A DNA stretch of 41,442 nt from contig JAVBNZ010000044.1 in the NCBI GenBank assembly GCA_031551145.1, positions 1-41,442 on the forward strand. Direction: 5' to 3'. The stretch is from WRKB01 sp031551145 (GTDB lineage Bacteria > Desulfobacterota > Desulfovibrionia > Desulfovibrionales > Desulfovibrionaceae). The notes under the pieces were generated by a model that did no database searches, was not told the origin of the DNA, and saw only the letters and a program-made list of their open reading frames with translations. The translations under genes and the position numbers were made by a program. Positions 35,261 through 41,442 of the stretch are shown here, piece by piece (the first letter of the stretch is position 1; each line of letters begins with the position of its first letter).

Positions 35261-36220
35261 ATGCATTTACGGAAACGCGTTCTGGTAACGGGCGGGGCCG
35301 GTTTTTTGGGATCGCATCTGTGCGAGCGCCTGCTGGAGGCCGGGCACGAAGTGCTCTGCCTGGACAATTTTTTCACCAGCGCCCGCTTCAATGTGGAGCA
35401 CCTGCTCGACAACCGGCGTTTTGAGCTGATACGCCACGACGTGACCTTTCCGCTCTATGTGGAAGTGGACGAAATCTACAATCTGGCCTGCCCGGCCTCG
35501 CCCATCCACTACCAGCACGATCCGGTGCAGACCATAAAAACCTGCGTGCACGGGGCCATCAATATGCTCGGCCTGGCCAAACGCCTGAGGGCGCGCATTT
35601 TCCAGGCCTCGACCTCCGAGGTGTACGGCGATCCCGAAGTGCATCCCCAACAGGAGCACTATTGGGGCAACGTGAACCCCATCGGCGAACGCTCCTGCTA
35701 CGACGAAGGCAAACGCTGCGCCGAATCCCTGTTTTTCGCCTACCGCCGCCAGGGCGGCCTGGGCATCAAGGTGGGGCGCATCTTCAACACGTACGGGCCG
35801 CGCATGCACCCCAACGACGGGCGCGTGGTCTCCAACTTCATCATGCAGGCGCTGGCAGGCGCGCCCATCACCATTTACGGCGACGGCAGCCAGACCCGCT
35901 CCTTCTGCTACGTGGACGATCTGGTGGAGTGCATGATGCGCTTCATGGCCTCCGATCCCGAGTTCATAGGCCCCATGAACATGGGCAATCCCGGCGAATT
36001 CAGCATACGCGAACTGGCCGAACTGGTGGTGGAAATGACGAACAGTTCCTCGGCCATCATCAACAAGCCCCTGCCCGGCGACGACCCCAGGCAGCGCCGG
36101 CCCGACATAACCCTGGCGCGGGAAAAACTGGGCTGGGAGCCGCAGGTGAAGCTGCGCGAGGGGCTTGTGAAGACCATCCCCTATTTTGAAGGCCTGATTC
36201 GGGAAGGGGTGCGCCCGTGA
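35261..36220 (+). CDS. UDP-glucuronate decarboxylase (UDP-xylose synthase-like)
   Basis: A 319-residue extended SDR enzyme. The NAD site TGGAGFLGSHL is at the start, Tyr147 and Lys151 form the catalytic YxxxK, and SCYDEGKR is the version found in UXS. ASTSEVYGDPEVHPQ is the substrate region. Such enzymes convert UDP-glucuronate to UDP-xylose, feeding polysaccharide synthesis. The neighbouring motif and length match UXS better than other SDRs such as dTDP-glucose dehydratases, but the product has not been shown. AAGAGGAACC precedes ATG 35261. It overlaps the GalE-like gene by 4 bases (GTGA). Confidence 0.88.
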   Translation: MHLRKRVLVTGGAGFLGSHLCERLLEAGHEVLCLDNFFTSARFNVEHLLDNRRFELIRHDVTFPLYVEVDEIYNLACPASPIHYQHDPVQTIKTCVHGAINMLGLAKRLRARIFQASTSEVYGDPEVHPQQEHYWGNVNPIGERSCYDEGKRCAESLFFAYRRQGGLGIKVGRIFNTYGPRMHPNDGRVVSNFIMQALAGAPITIYGDGSQTRSFCYVDDLVECMMRFMASDPEFIGPMNMGNPGEFSIRELAELVVEMTNSSSAIINKPLPGDDPRQRRPDITLAREKLGWEPQVKLREGLVKTIPYFEGLIREGVRP

Positions 36221-37212
36221 ACATTCTGGTCACGGGCGGGGCCGGCTATATAGGCAGCCACACCTGCAAACTGCCGGCCGCGCGGGGGCACAAGGTCGTC
36301 GTGTACGACAACCTCTGCACCGGGCACCGCGATCTCGCACGATACGGCGTATTTGAATACGGCGACATCCGCGATATTCCCCGCCTGCGCGCCGTGCTGC
36401 GCGACCATGCCATCGACGGCGTGGTGCACTTCGCGGCGCATATCGAGGTGGGCGAATCTGTTGTTGATCCCGGCAAATACTACGCCAACAACGCCTACGG
36501 CACCCTCTGCCTTTTGGGAGCCATGCGCGACGAAAACGTGAGCCGCATTGTGGTTTCCGGCACCGCCGCCGTCTACGGCAAGCCGCCGCGCGTGCCCGTG
36601 GACGAGCATTGCCCCCTGCTGCCCATCAATCCCTACGGCAGAACCAAGCTCATGATGGAGCAGATGCTGGCGGATTTTCACGCCGCGCACGATTTGGGCT
36701 GGATCAGCCTGCGCTATTTCAATGCCGCCGGCGCCGACCCGGAAGGCGAAACGGGCGAGCGCCACATGCCGGAAAGCCACCTCATCCCCCGCGTGTTCAT
36801 GGCCGCGGACGGGGAAATTCCGGAACTGCACCTGTTCGGGGACGATTACGACACGCCGGACGGCACCTGCATACGCGACTACGTCCATGTATCCGATCTG
36901 GCCGAAGCGCATGTTCTGGCTCTGGAACATCTTGCGGCCGGCAAAGCTTCGCTGGCCATGAACCTGGGCACGGGCACGGGCTTTTCGGTGCGCGAAATTC
37001 TGGACGAAGCGAAAAAGGCCTGCGGCAAAGCCGTGCCGCACCGTGTGGAGGGCCGCCGGCCGGGCGACCCGGCCCGCCTGGTGGCCGACGCCTCCCTGGC
37101 GAAAACAACGCTGGGCTGGAAGCCGAAGCGCACGCTGACCGACATACTCGGCACGGCCTGGGCCTGGCACGTCAAGGACAGGGAAAGACGCCTCAGCCTG
37201 CGCAGGACGTAG
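36217..37212 (+). CDS. galE: UDP-glucose 4-epimerase
   Basis: A 331-residue extended SDR enzyme with TGGAGYIGSHT (NAD site), VVHFAAHIEVGESV, Thr in SGTAAVYG, and the catalytic pair Tyr140/Lys144 in PYGRTK. It interconverts UDP-glucose and UDP-galactose for glycans and galactose use. The long insertion RHMPESHLIPRVFMAADG and RDYVHVSDLAEAH are family-typical. The GTG start at 36217 overlaps the preceding gene by 4 bases, so both make one translational unit. The LPAARGHKV segment replaces the usual LAxAGHxV after the NAD motif, a small oddity. A terminator follows at 37235-37271. Confidence 0.93.
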   Translation: MNILVTGGAGYIGSHTCKLPAARGHKVVVYDNLCTGHRDLARYGVFEYGDIRDIPRLRAVLRDHAIDGVVHFAAHIEVGESVVDPGKYYANNAYGTLCLLGAMRDENVSRIVVSGTAAVYGKPPRVPVDEHCPLLPINPYGRTKLMMEQMLADFHAAHDLGWISLRYFNAAGADPEGETGERHMPESHLIPRVFMAADGEIPELHLFGDDYDTPDGTCIRDYVHVSDLAEAHVLALEHLAAGKASLAMNLGTGTGFSVREILDEAKKACGKAVPHRVEGRRPGDPARLVADASLAKTTLGWKPKRTLTDILGTAWAWHVKDRERRLSLRRT

Positions 37213-37234
37213 AACGAATCAAACACAAATGACG

Positions 37235-37271
37235 ACGGCCGCCCGGATATCCCGGACGGCCGTTTGTTTTT
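37235..37271 (+). terminator. Terminator after galE
   Basis: ACGGCCG pairs with CGGCCGT (37235-37263), continued by CCGG/CCGG past one mismatch, and is followed by TTTGTTTTT. It ends the methyltransferase-UXS-galE transcript before the convergent hicA. Confidence 0.8.
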
Positions 37272-37284
37272 GCATATCTGCTTT

Positions 37285-37503
37285 TCACAACAGAGCGAGA
37301 AATTCATCCAATTCCATGCCCGCCTGCTCAAGGATGCTTTTGAGAGTTCCCCGAGCCACTTCGTTATGCAGGGGCACTATGGCGACCCGTGAGCCGGATC
37401 TGAGATTCAGATGACTCCCTTTTTGCGAAACAGGGGCAAAACCTCCCCGTTTCAATGCCTCCACAATCTTTCCCGAAGACAGCAGCGGGTACCTGGGGCT
37501 CAC
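37285..37503 (-). CDS. hicA: HicA-family mRNA-interferase toxin
   Basis: A 72-residue toxin of the HicA/YcfA double-stranded RNA-binding fold, which cleaves mRNA in a ribosome-independent way when not held by HicB. The signature GGFAPVSQKGSHLNLR with catalytic-type His31, and VPLHNEVARGTLKSIL, are complete, so it looks active. It starts at GTG 37503 and overlaps hicB by 4 bases (GTGA), so it is read second, after the antitoxin. The order hicB then hicA is the reverse of the classical hicAB layout. Confidence 0.9.
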   Translation of the reverse strand: MSPRYPLLSSGKIVEALKRGGFAPVSQKGSHLNLRSGSRVAIVPLHNEVARGTLKSILEQAGMELDEFLALL

Positions 37504-37712
37504 GGCAGCGACACCGCTACAGTGGTCAGAAACGCTTGTGGAAACTCATGAGGAGGTTTTTCAGTATCCTCATAGAACAATTCCAGCGCTTCCTTGAGAT
37601 TGTCCAAGGCTTCTTCAGGGGTTTTCCCTTGCGAGGCCACGTTGTTGTCCACACACTTGGCCACATACCAGGGAGCTTCCTGTGTCAACAATACATTGAA
37701 CGTGATGCGCAC
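37500..37712 (-). CDS. hicB: HicB-family antitoxin, short form
   Basis: A 70-residue antitoxin starting at GTG 37712 (VRITFNVLL), with a strong GGAGGAGGG upstream. The motif YVAKCVDNNVASQGKTPEEALDNLKEALELFYED is the HicB partial RNase-H-like fold that binds and neutralises HicA. No C-terminal ribbon-helix-helix or helix-turn-helix domain exists, so autoregulation by DNA binding would need another factor or does not occur. It starts 17 bases after the stop of the phenylacetate-CoA-ligase-like gene on the same strand, so the pair may share its transcript. Confidence 0.88.
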   Translation of the reverse strand: MRITFNVLLTQEAPWYVAKCVDNNVASQGKTPEEALDNLKEALELFYEDTEKPPHEFPQAFLTTVAVSLP

Positions 37713-37729
37713 GGTTCCCTCCTCCGGGT

Positions 37730-38995
37730 TTAATCCCACTCCCTCCGATCTTCGATGGGCCTGATCTGCGGCGGCAGCGTGCCCGGCGCGAGCACGGTCA
37801 GGGTGGGCCGCAGCTTGATCTTTTCGCGGAACTGATGAAGCAGTTCGTCCTCGCGCTTGAAATTGCTGCTTTCGATGAAGAGCACCATTTCGTCGATGCC
37901 GCCGGGGTTGGTCACTTCTATCTGCCAGCGCTTGATTTCCTCGAAGCGGCTCATCACCTGCTCCACCTGGTGCGGGTAGACGAACATGCCCTTGATGCGG
38001 GCCGTGGTGTCCACGCGGCCCACGATGCTGCCCAGGCGGGGACTGGTGCGGCCGCAGGGGCAGGGCGCGCGGTCGATGTAGGAAAGGTCGCCCGTGGCCA
38101 GACGGATGAGCGGATAGGTCTTGTTGAAGGCCGTAACCACCACTTCGCCCACTTCGCCGTCCTTGAGGGGGATGCTGGTGTCGGGGTGGCAGATTTCCAC
38201 AAAGCAGCGGTTGGCGATGTGCAGGCCGTTCTTGTGGAAGCATTCGTAGCCTATGCAGCCCACGTCGGCCGTGCCGTAGCCCTGGCGCATGATGAGATCG
38301 TACTTTTTCTCAAGCTGGTTGCGCATTTTTTCCGAAAGGCGCTCGCCCGTCACAAAGGCCACCTCCAGGAAAAGTTCCTTGCGCAGGTTGATGCCTTTTT
38401 CCTCGGCGCGCTGGGCGAGGTGCAGCAGATAGCTCGGCGTGCCCACGTAGCCGGAGGCGCGCAGCTTCTGCATGATCTCGAGCTGGGTGCCGGCTTCGGA
38501 GGGGCCGGCCGGGATGACGGCGCAGCCCAGGTTGCGCAGGGGTTCCTCGAACATCAGGCCGGCAGGGGTGAGGTGGTAGTTGAAGGTCACCTGCACCACG
38601 TCGCCGGGCCTGAAGCCCACGGCGTAAAAGGCCTCGGTATAGCCCCAATAGTCCTCGTGGCGGTCTTCGGGATCGAAGATCGGGCCGGGGGAAAGAAAGA
38701 TGCGTTTCAAATCCCCGATGTCCTTGGTAAGCAGCCCGCCCAGGCGCGGCCCCATGGACTGCAGAAAGATGAGCTCCTTCTTTTTCAGGATGGGGATGTG
38801 CTTGATGTCGCTCAGGCTTTTGAATTTTTCGACGTTGAACTGGGCGCGGTCAAAGCGCTTTTTCACGTCTTCGGAGTAGCGGAAGGCATAGGCCAGCAGA
38901 TCCTTCAACTGGATGAGGCAGTATTGGCGGCGTTCGCTTTCGTCCAACACTTCGCGGCGGCTGTAGATGCCCTCGGCACGGTCTTTGCGCGTCAT
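37730..38995 (-). CDS. Phenylacetate-CoA ligase family (AMP-binding) protein
   Basis: A 421-residue adenylate-forming enzyme of the PaaK type. The sequence has a YTEAFYAVGF region, a GTPSYLLHLAQRA block, the acceptor/adenylate block MRQGYGTADVGCIGYEC, the hinge RLATGDLSYID, and CPCGRTSPRLGSIVGRVD, typical of PaaK-like enzymes. Such enzymes activate an aryl or other carboxylic acid to its CoA thioester through an acyl-AMP. A CxC near 355 may be structural. The true acid is unknown. Start 38995 follows GGAG by 6 bases. No degradation genes lie near, and its immediate neighbour downstream is a toxin-antitoxin pair. Confidence 0.88.
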   Translation of the reverse strand: MTRKDRAEGIYSRREVLDESERRQYCLIQLKDLLAYAFRYSEDVKKRFDRAQFNVEKFKSLSDIKHIPILKKKELIFLQSMGPRLGGLLTKDIGDLKRIFLSPGPIFDPEDRHEDYWGYTEAFYAVGFRPGDVVQVTFNYHLTPAGLMFEEPLRNLGCAVIPAGPSEAGTQLEIMQKLRASGYVGTPSYLLHLAQRAEEKGINLRKELFLEVAFVTGERLSEKMRNQLEKKYDLIMRQGYGTADVGCIGYECFHKNGLHIANRCFVEICHPDTSIPLKDGEVGEVVVTAFNKTYPLIRLATGDLSYIDRAPCPCGRTSPRLGSIVGRVDTTARIKGMFVYPHQVEQVMSRFEEIKRWQIEVTNPGGIDEMVLFIESSNFKREDELLHQFREKIKLRPTLTVLAPGTLPPQIRPIEDRREWD

Positions 38996-39219
38996 GGAAA
39001 ACTCCAACGTAAAATTTTACGATCCTTCTCACAGGCGGACACTGCATGCATGCCGCTTTCTCGTACGGTGATCCTTCATCCATATACATCTTTGAAAAAT
39101 TTGGCAAGAAAAATATTTTTTATTCAATATTTACATGGCATTACAATAATATTTTCAATGCTGCCGACAACGCTGATCCGGGCTTGCCCGGAAAGGCGTC
39201 CCGCTGCTATCACAACGGC

Positions 39220-39792
39220 ATGCAGAAAAACCGTTTCTTTCTTTGGGTGCTGAAGATGCGGGGCAAGGGGGCGCCGGCCTCCGCTCCCGTGCCCCGCTAT
39301 GTGCGGCAGTCCGCGCTGGGCGCCGGGGTGACCGTGGGCCTGATGGCTCTGGCGCAGGAGTATGTGGGGGGCGAAATGGCCCAGCTCATGCTGATCGGCT
39401 CATTCGGGGCCACGGCGGCCATGATCTTCGGCCTGCCCGCAGCACCCTATTCCCAGCCGCGCAACGTGCTTGGCGGGCATGTGATCGCGGCCTTTTTCGG
39501 GGTGACGGGCCGGCTGATCGGGCACGCGTTGCCCTCGGCCGTGCTCGGCCCGGCCCTGGGCTGCGCCCTGGCCGTGGGTTTCACGATCTGGGGCATGCAC
39601 AGAACCCGCTGCTTCCATCCTCCGGGCGGAGCCACGGCGCTCATCGCCGTGATCGGCGGGGAGCAGGTCTACGCGCTGGGCTACGCCTACATGTTCATGC
39701 CCGTGGGCATCGGCATGATCTTTCTCGTGCTGCTCGGCGTGCTGATCAACAATCTCTTCCCCGGCAGGCGCTATCCGCTCTCCTGGTGGTGA
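39220..39792 (+). CDS. HPP-family integral membrane protein
   Basis: A 190-residue membrane protein with about four to five helices. The family-naming motif HPPGGATALIAVIGG is present near residue 130, and other conserved features are GSFGATAAMIFGLP and QPRNVLGGHVIAAFFG. HPP proteins are widespread; some have been linked to nitrite transport in chloroplasts and cyanobacteria, but the substrate in bacteria is not fixed. Start ATG 39220 is the likeliest; an alternative ATG at 39256 gives a shorter leader. An A+T-rich stretch (about 39080-39160) upstream probably holds the promoter. Confidence 0.85.
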   Translation: MQKNRFFLWVLKMRGKGAPASAPVPRYVRQSALGAGVTVGLMALAQEYVGGEMAQLMLIGSFGATAAMIFGLPAAPYSQPRNVLGGHVIAAFFGVTGRLIGHALPSAVLGPALGCALAVGFTIWGMHRTRCFHPPGGATALIAVIGGEQVYALGYAYMFMPVGIGMIFLVLLGVLINNLFPGRRYPLSWW

Positions 39793-39888
39793 AAGCGACG
39801 CGATCCTCTTGTGGGGACATAAGAAACGGCGTACTCAGGATTCAACCGCCTTCTCACTGCTTCTTATTCTTCGTTTGAGGAGAACCCC

Positions 39889-40551
39889 ATGCCCGCCGGC
39901 CTACGCGCTTTAATTTGTATGCTGCTGTTTGCCGCGCCCTCCTGGGCGGCCGAGCCCGCGAAAACGGATATCGTTGCCGAATTTGTGGGATGCGAATTCG
40001 GCCAGGGTTTTACAGACTGCCGGTTCATTTCCGCTGATAACACGGAATATAGTATTATGTTTTGCAGCAATGACGATCCTCAATCGTATTGTGTTGAATG
40101 GAGGACTGCGGAGTACAAGGATAAATTTAAAGACCTCGATGAAAGAAGAAATCTCGGTAAACAGTTTATTATTACGCCGAAAAAATCTGAAATAGAAAGA
40201 AATCTATACTGGGACGAAAAGTATATTTCCATTCAAGCAAAGAGTATTAGTCTTGATAAGAGAAAAAATGCTCCGCGCAATACAAAAATATTCCCCTACC
40301 AAAAAATCTCAGGGAAAATACAATGCAGCAGGGACGATGGTTTGCTGGTGCATCTTACTACCAAGGATGGGATTCGCTACAGGCTTTCACCTCATACCGG
40401 CGATGCGTATAGAAAATTTTATACATTATGTAAAATAAAGCGCATAACTCTTGAAGGAGAACTTCTTCTTTGGCCAGAGGAAAAGAATTTATTTAAAATA
40501 TACTGCAATGATATAAGTGGTGATGCCCCTTGCTTTAAAGCCGATCGCTGA
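39889..40551 (+). CDS. Secreted cysteine-rich protein, unknown, A+T-rich
   Basis: A 220-residue protein with a signal peptide (MPAGLRALICMLLFAAPSWAA). The mature part has eight cysteines, spaced along its length, so up to four disulfides are possible. The rest is charged and rich in Lys, Asp, Tyr and Ile, with no known motif. Codon use and base composition differ sharply from the neighbours: the first 60 bases are G+C-rich like the core, then it turns A+T-rich. This suggests an acquired gene, or one whose mature part has changed quickly. GAGGAG lies just upstream of ATG 39889. It converges with the transglycosylase gene across a strong terminator. Confidence 0.75.
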   Translation: MPAGLRALICMLLFAAPSWAAEPAKTDIVAEFVGCEFGQGFTDCRFISADNTEYSIMFCSNDDPQSYCVEWRTAEYKDKFKDLDERRNLGKQFIITPKKSEIERNLYWDEKYISIQAKSISLDKRKNAPRNTKIFPYQKISGKIQCSRDDGLLVHLTTKDGIRYRLSPHTGDAYRKFYTLCKIKRITLEGELLLWPEEKNLFKIYCNDISGDAPCFKADR

Positions 40552-40569
40552 ACAGCAGTGCCAGACTCC

Positions 40570-40614
40570 AAGAGGGGGTCGCGCAAATCATTGCACGACC
40601 CCCTCTTAAATTTA
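40570..40614. terminator. Bidirectional terminator
   Basis: AAGAGGGGGTCG (40570-40581) pairs perfectly with CGACCCCCTCTT (40596-40607), a 12-base stem with a 14-base loop, flanked by A/T runs. It separates the convergent secreted protein (+) and transglycosylase (-) genes. Confidence 0.85.
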
Positions 40615-41442
40615 TTTGCCGAGCAATATTTTGTCGGCTGCAGCAAGGTTTTTGTTTATTTTCGCCCTGATGCGATCTTCCACCTCCTGTCTGGTGGCGG
40701 GCTTGCCGTTTGTTCGAAAAAACTCTGGGTTGCCCGTGATGGAGTCGGGTCGCAGTGCGCCGGCAACGGACTCTCCCGGCTTAAGCCTGCGAAATTTTCG
40801 CGCATCACCCGGGCCTATGAAATAGATGGTATACAGCTTGCGGGCAACCTCGTCTGTATTCGGATCTTCCAGATTGATGTTGAAGGATTGCGCGATCCAT
40901 GCCAAATACAGCGCGCCGAAATATGGAGAAGAATCGCCGCCCCGCATCCAAATCTCTATTTCATAGCCAAGATCGTAGCTTGAAAATTTTTGGATGTCGG
41001 CGAGAGTTCTGGGGACGATTTGCATAATGCCTTTCGCACCGGACTTATCCGATTTTGCGTCTGGGTTGATCCCGCTTTCCATGACGGCGATTGCCACCAG
41101 CATCTTCAGCGGTATGCCTGTCAGTGCCGCTGCTTCCTTAAATTCCTCCGCGTGTTCTTCGTAGCGCTCCGTGAATATTTTGATGTCGTTGGGCGAATAT
41201 TCGATCGATTTTTTCTGCCCACCCGCCGTGCGCTGCGGAGCGGTTTTGGTGGCGACCACCTTCTTTTTTCCTTCCAACAATCCGCGCAGGTTGCCGACTG
41301 CCGCGATGAGCTGTTCCCTGCCGGGGCCGAAGCGCGACGAGCCTTGACCGGAGGCGGAGTTTTCGCGCACCGCCGGGCCGGGTTGCCCTGTCTTCGCGGA
41401 ACCGCCGCTTCCCGCTCCTTTGAAGGTGAATCGTCCGCCGTC
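40612..41442 (-). CDS. Lytic transglycosylase, SLT domain, partial at right edge
   Basis: At least 276 residues; the frame stays open up to the window edge, so the true start is outside, although GTG 41370 could serve as an internal start. The SLT/lysozyme-like domain spans about the middle: AVMESGINPDAKSDKSGAKGIMQIVP holds the catalytic Glu (ESG) and the GLMQ-type GIMQ motif. The family cleaves the peptidoglycan glycan strand to anhydromuropeptides. The N-terminal part is Gly/Ser/Lys-rich and disordered, and the C-terminal part is charged. It may belong to a phage tail, secretion system or general cell-wall turnover; the missing upstream context decides. Confidence 0.8.
   Translation of the reverse strand, partial: DGGRFTFKGAGSGGSAKTGQPGPAVRENSASGQGSSRFGPGREQLIAAVGNLRGLLEGKKKVVATKTAPQRTAGGQKKSIEYSPNDIKIFTERYEEHAEEFKEAAALTGIPLKMLVAIAVMESGINPDAKSDKSGAKGIMQIVPRTLADIQKFSSYDLGYEIEIWMRGGDSSPYFGALYLAWIAQSFNINLEDPNTDEVARKLYTIYFIGPGDARKFRRLKPGESVAGALRPDSITGNPEFFRTNGKPATRQEVEDRIRAKINKNLAAADKILLGK

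Noticed and set aside
39080..39160. A precise promoter for the HPP gene in the A+T-rich stretch
   Set aside because: Several TTG-type -35 and A+T -10 candidates overlap and none has clear spacing, so no site is called.

Overview
The window is a high-GC Gram-negative chromosome segment of about 41.4 kb. Gene content fits a sulfate-reducing deltaproteobacterium close to Desulfovibrio or Bilophila (Desulfovibrionaceae): secG next to tpiA, a cysteine-containing PAS chemoreceptor, an Fe-S-type APS/PAPS reductase homologue, LarE, MsrP, and several genes of a type I associate with that family. This placement is inference from gene content and base composition. No rRNA or tRNA gene was seen.

Left end (1-1.2 kb): a small A+T-richer accessory patch. 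It holds the end of an IS3-family insertion sequence, an ArdA antirestriction gene that has lost its 5' end at the insertion point, an unknown small gene, and a large inverted repeat with 40-base arms. Core DNA follows.

From 1.2 to 10 kb: a glycine-zipper lipoprotein (minus), then plus-strand genes. These are a LarE sulfur-transferase fused to a GNAT acetyltransferase, a 38-residue basic protein, an FmdB-type zinc ribbon protein, purB-pyrE (overlapping), a long L,D-transpeptidase coupled to a coiled-coil membrane protein, and an MFS transporter. From 17.5 back to 10.1 kb on the minus strand: a solute-binding protein, an AAA-ATPase/DUF4276 pair that looks like a phage-defence module, a long RelA/SpoT protein, a small secreted protein, tpiA and secG, ending at a clear terminator.

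From 17.5 to 26.6 kb: a SWIM/SNF2 helicase behind a near-consensus promoter, an APS-reductase-like protein with Fe-S cysteines but no ECGxH tail, msrP with an unusual six-helix membrane partner, a secreted VCBS-like repeat protein (minus), and an rRNA methyltransferase of the RsmF type. From 32.2 back to 26.7 kb on the minus strand: a methyl-accepting chemotaxis protein and a ybhG-ybhF-like exporter pair without permease genes.

From 32.8 to 41.4 kb: a deoxyribosyltransferase-fold protein, a glycosyltransferase, a methyltransferase and two nucleotide-sugar enzymes (UXS-like and GalE-like), which together suggest surface polysaccharide synthesis. Next come a phenylacetate-CoA-ligase-like enzyme followed by a hicB-hicA toxin-antitoxin pair, an HPP-family membrane protein, an A+T-rich cysteine-rich secreted orphan, and a lytic transglycosylase cut by the right edge.

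Repeats stand out. A palindromic intergenic element with terminal inverted repeats occurs twice (about 21.6 and 34.3 kb). AGAGCAT palindromes occur twice, there is a dRS3-like palindrome, and a 58-base repeat is duplicated inside the coding region of the ABC ATPase linker. The most system-like novelty is the ATPase/DUF4276 pair placed 20 bases ahead of relA/spoT.
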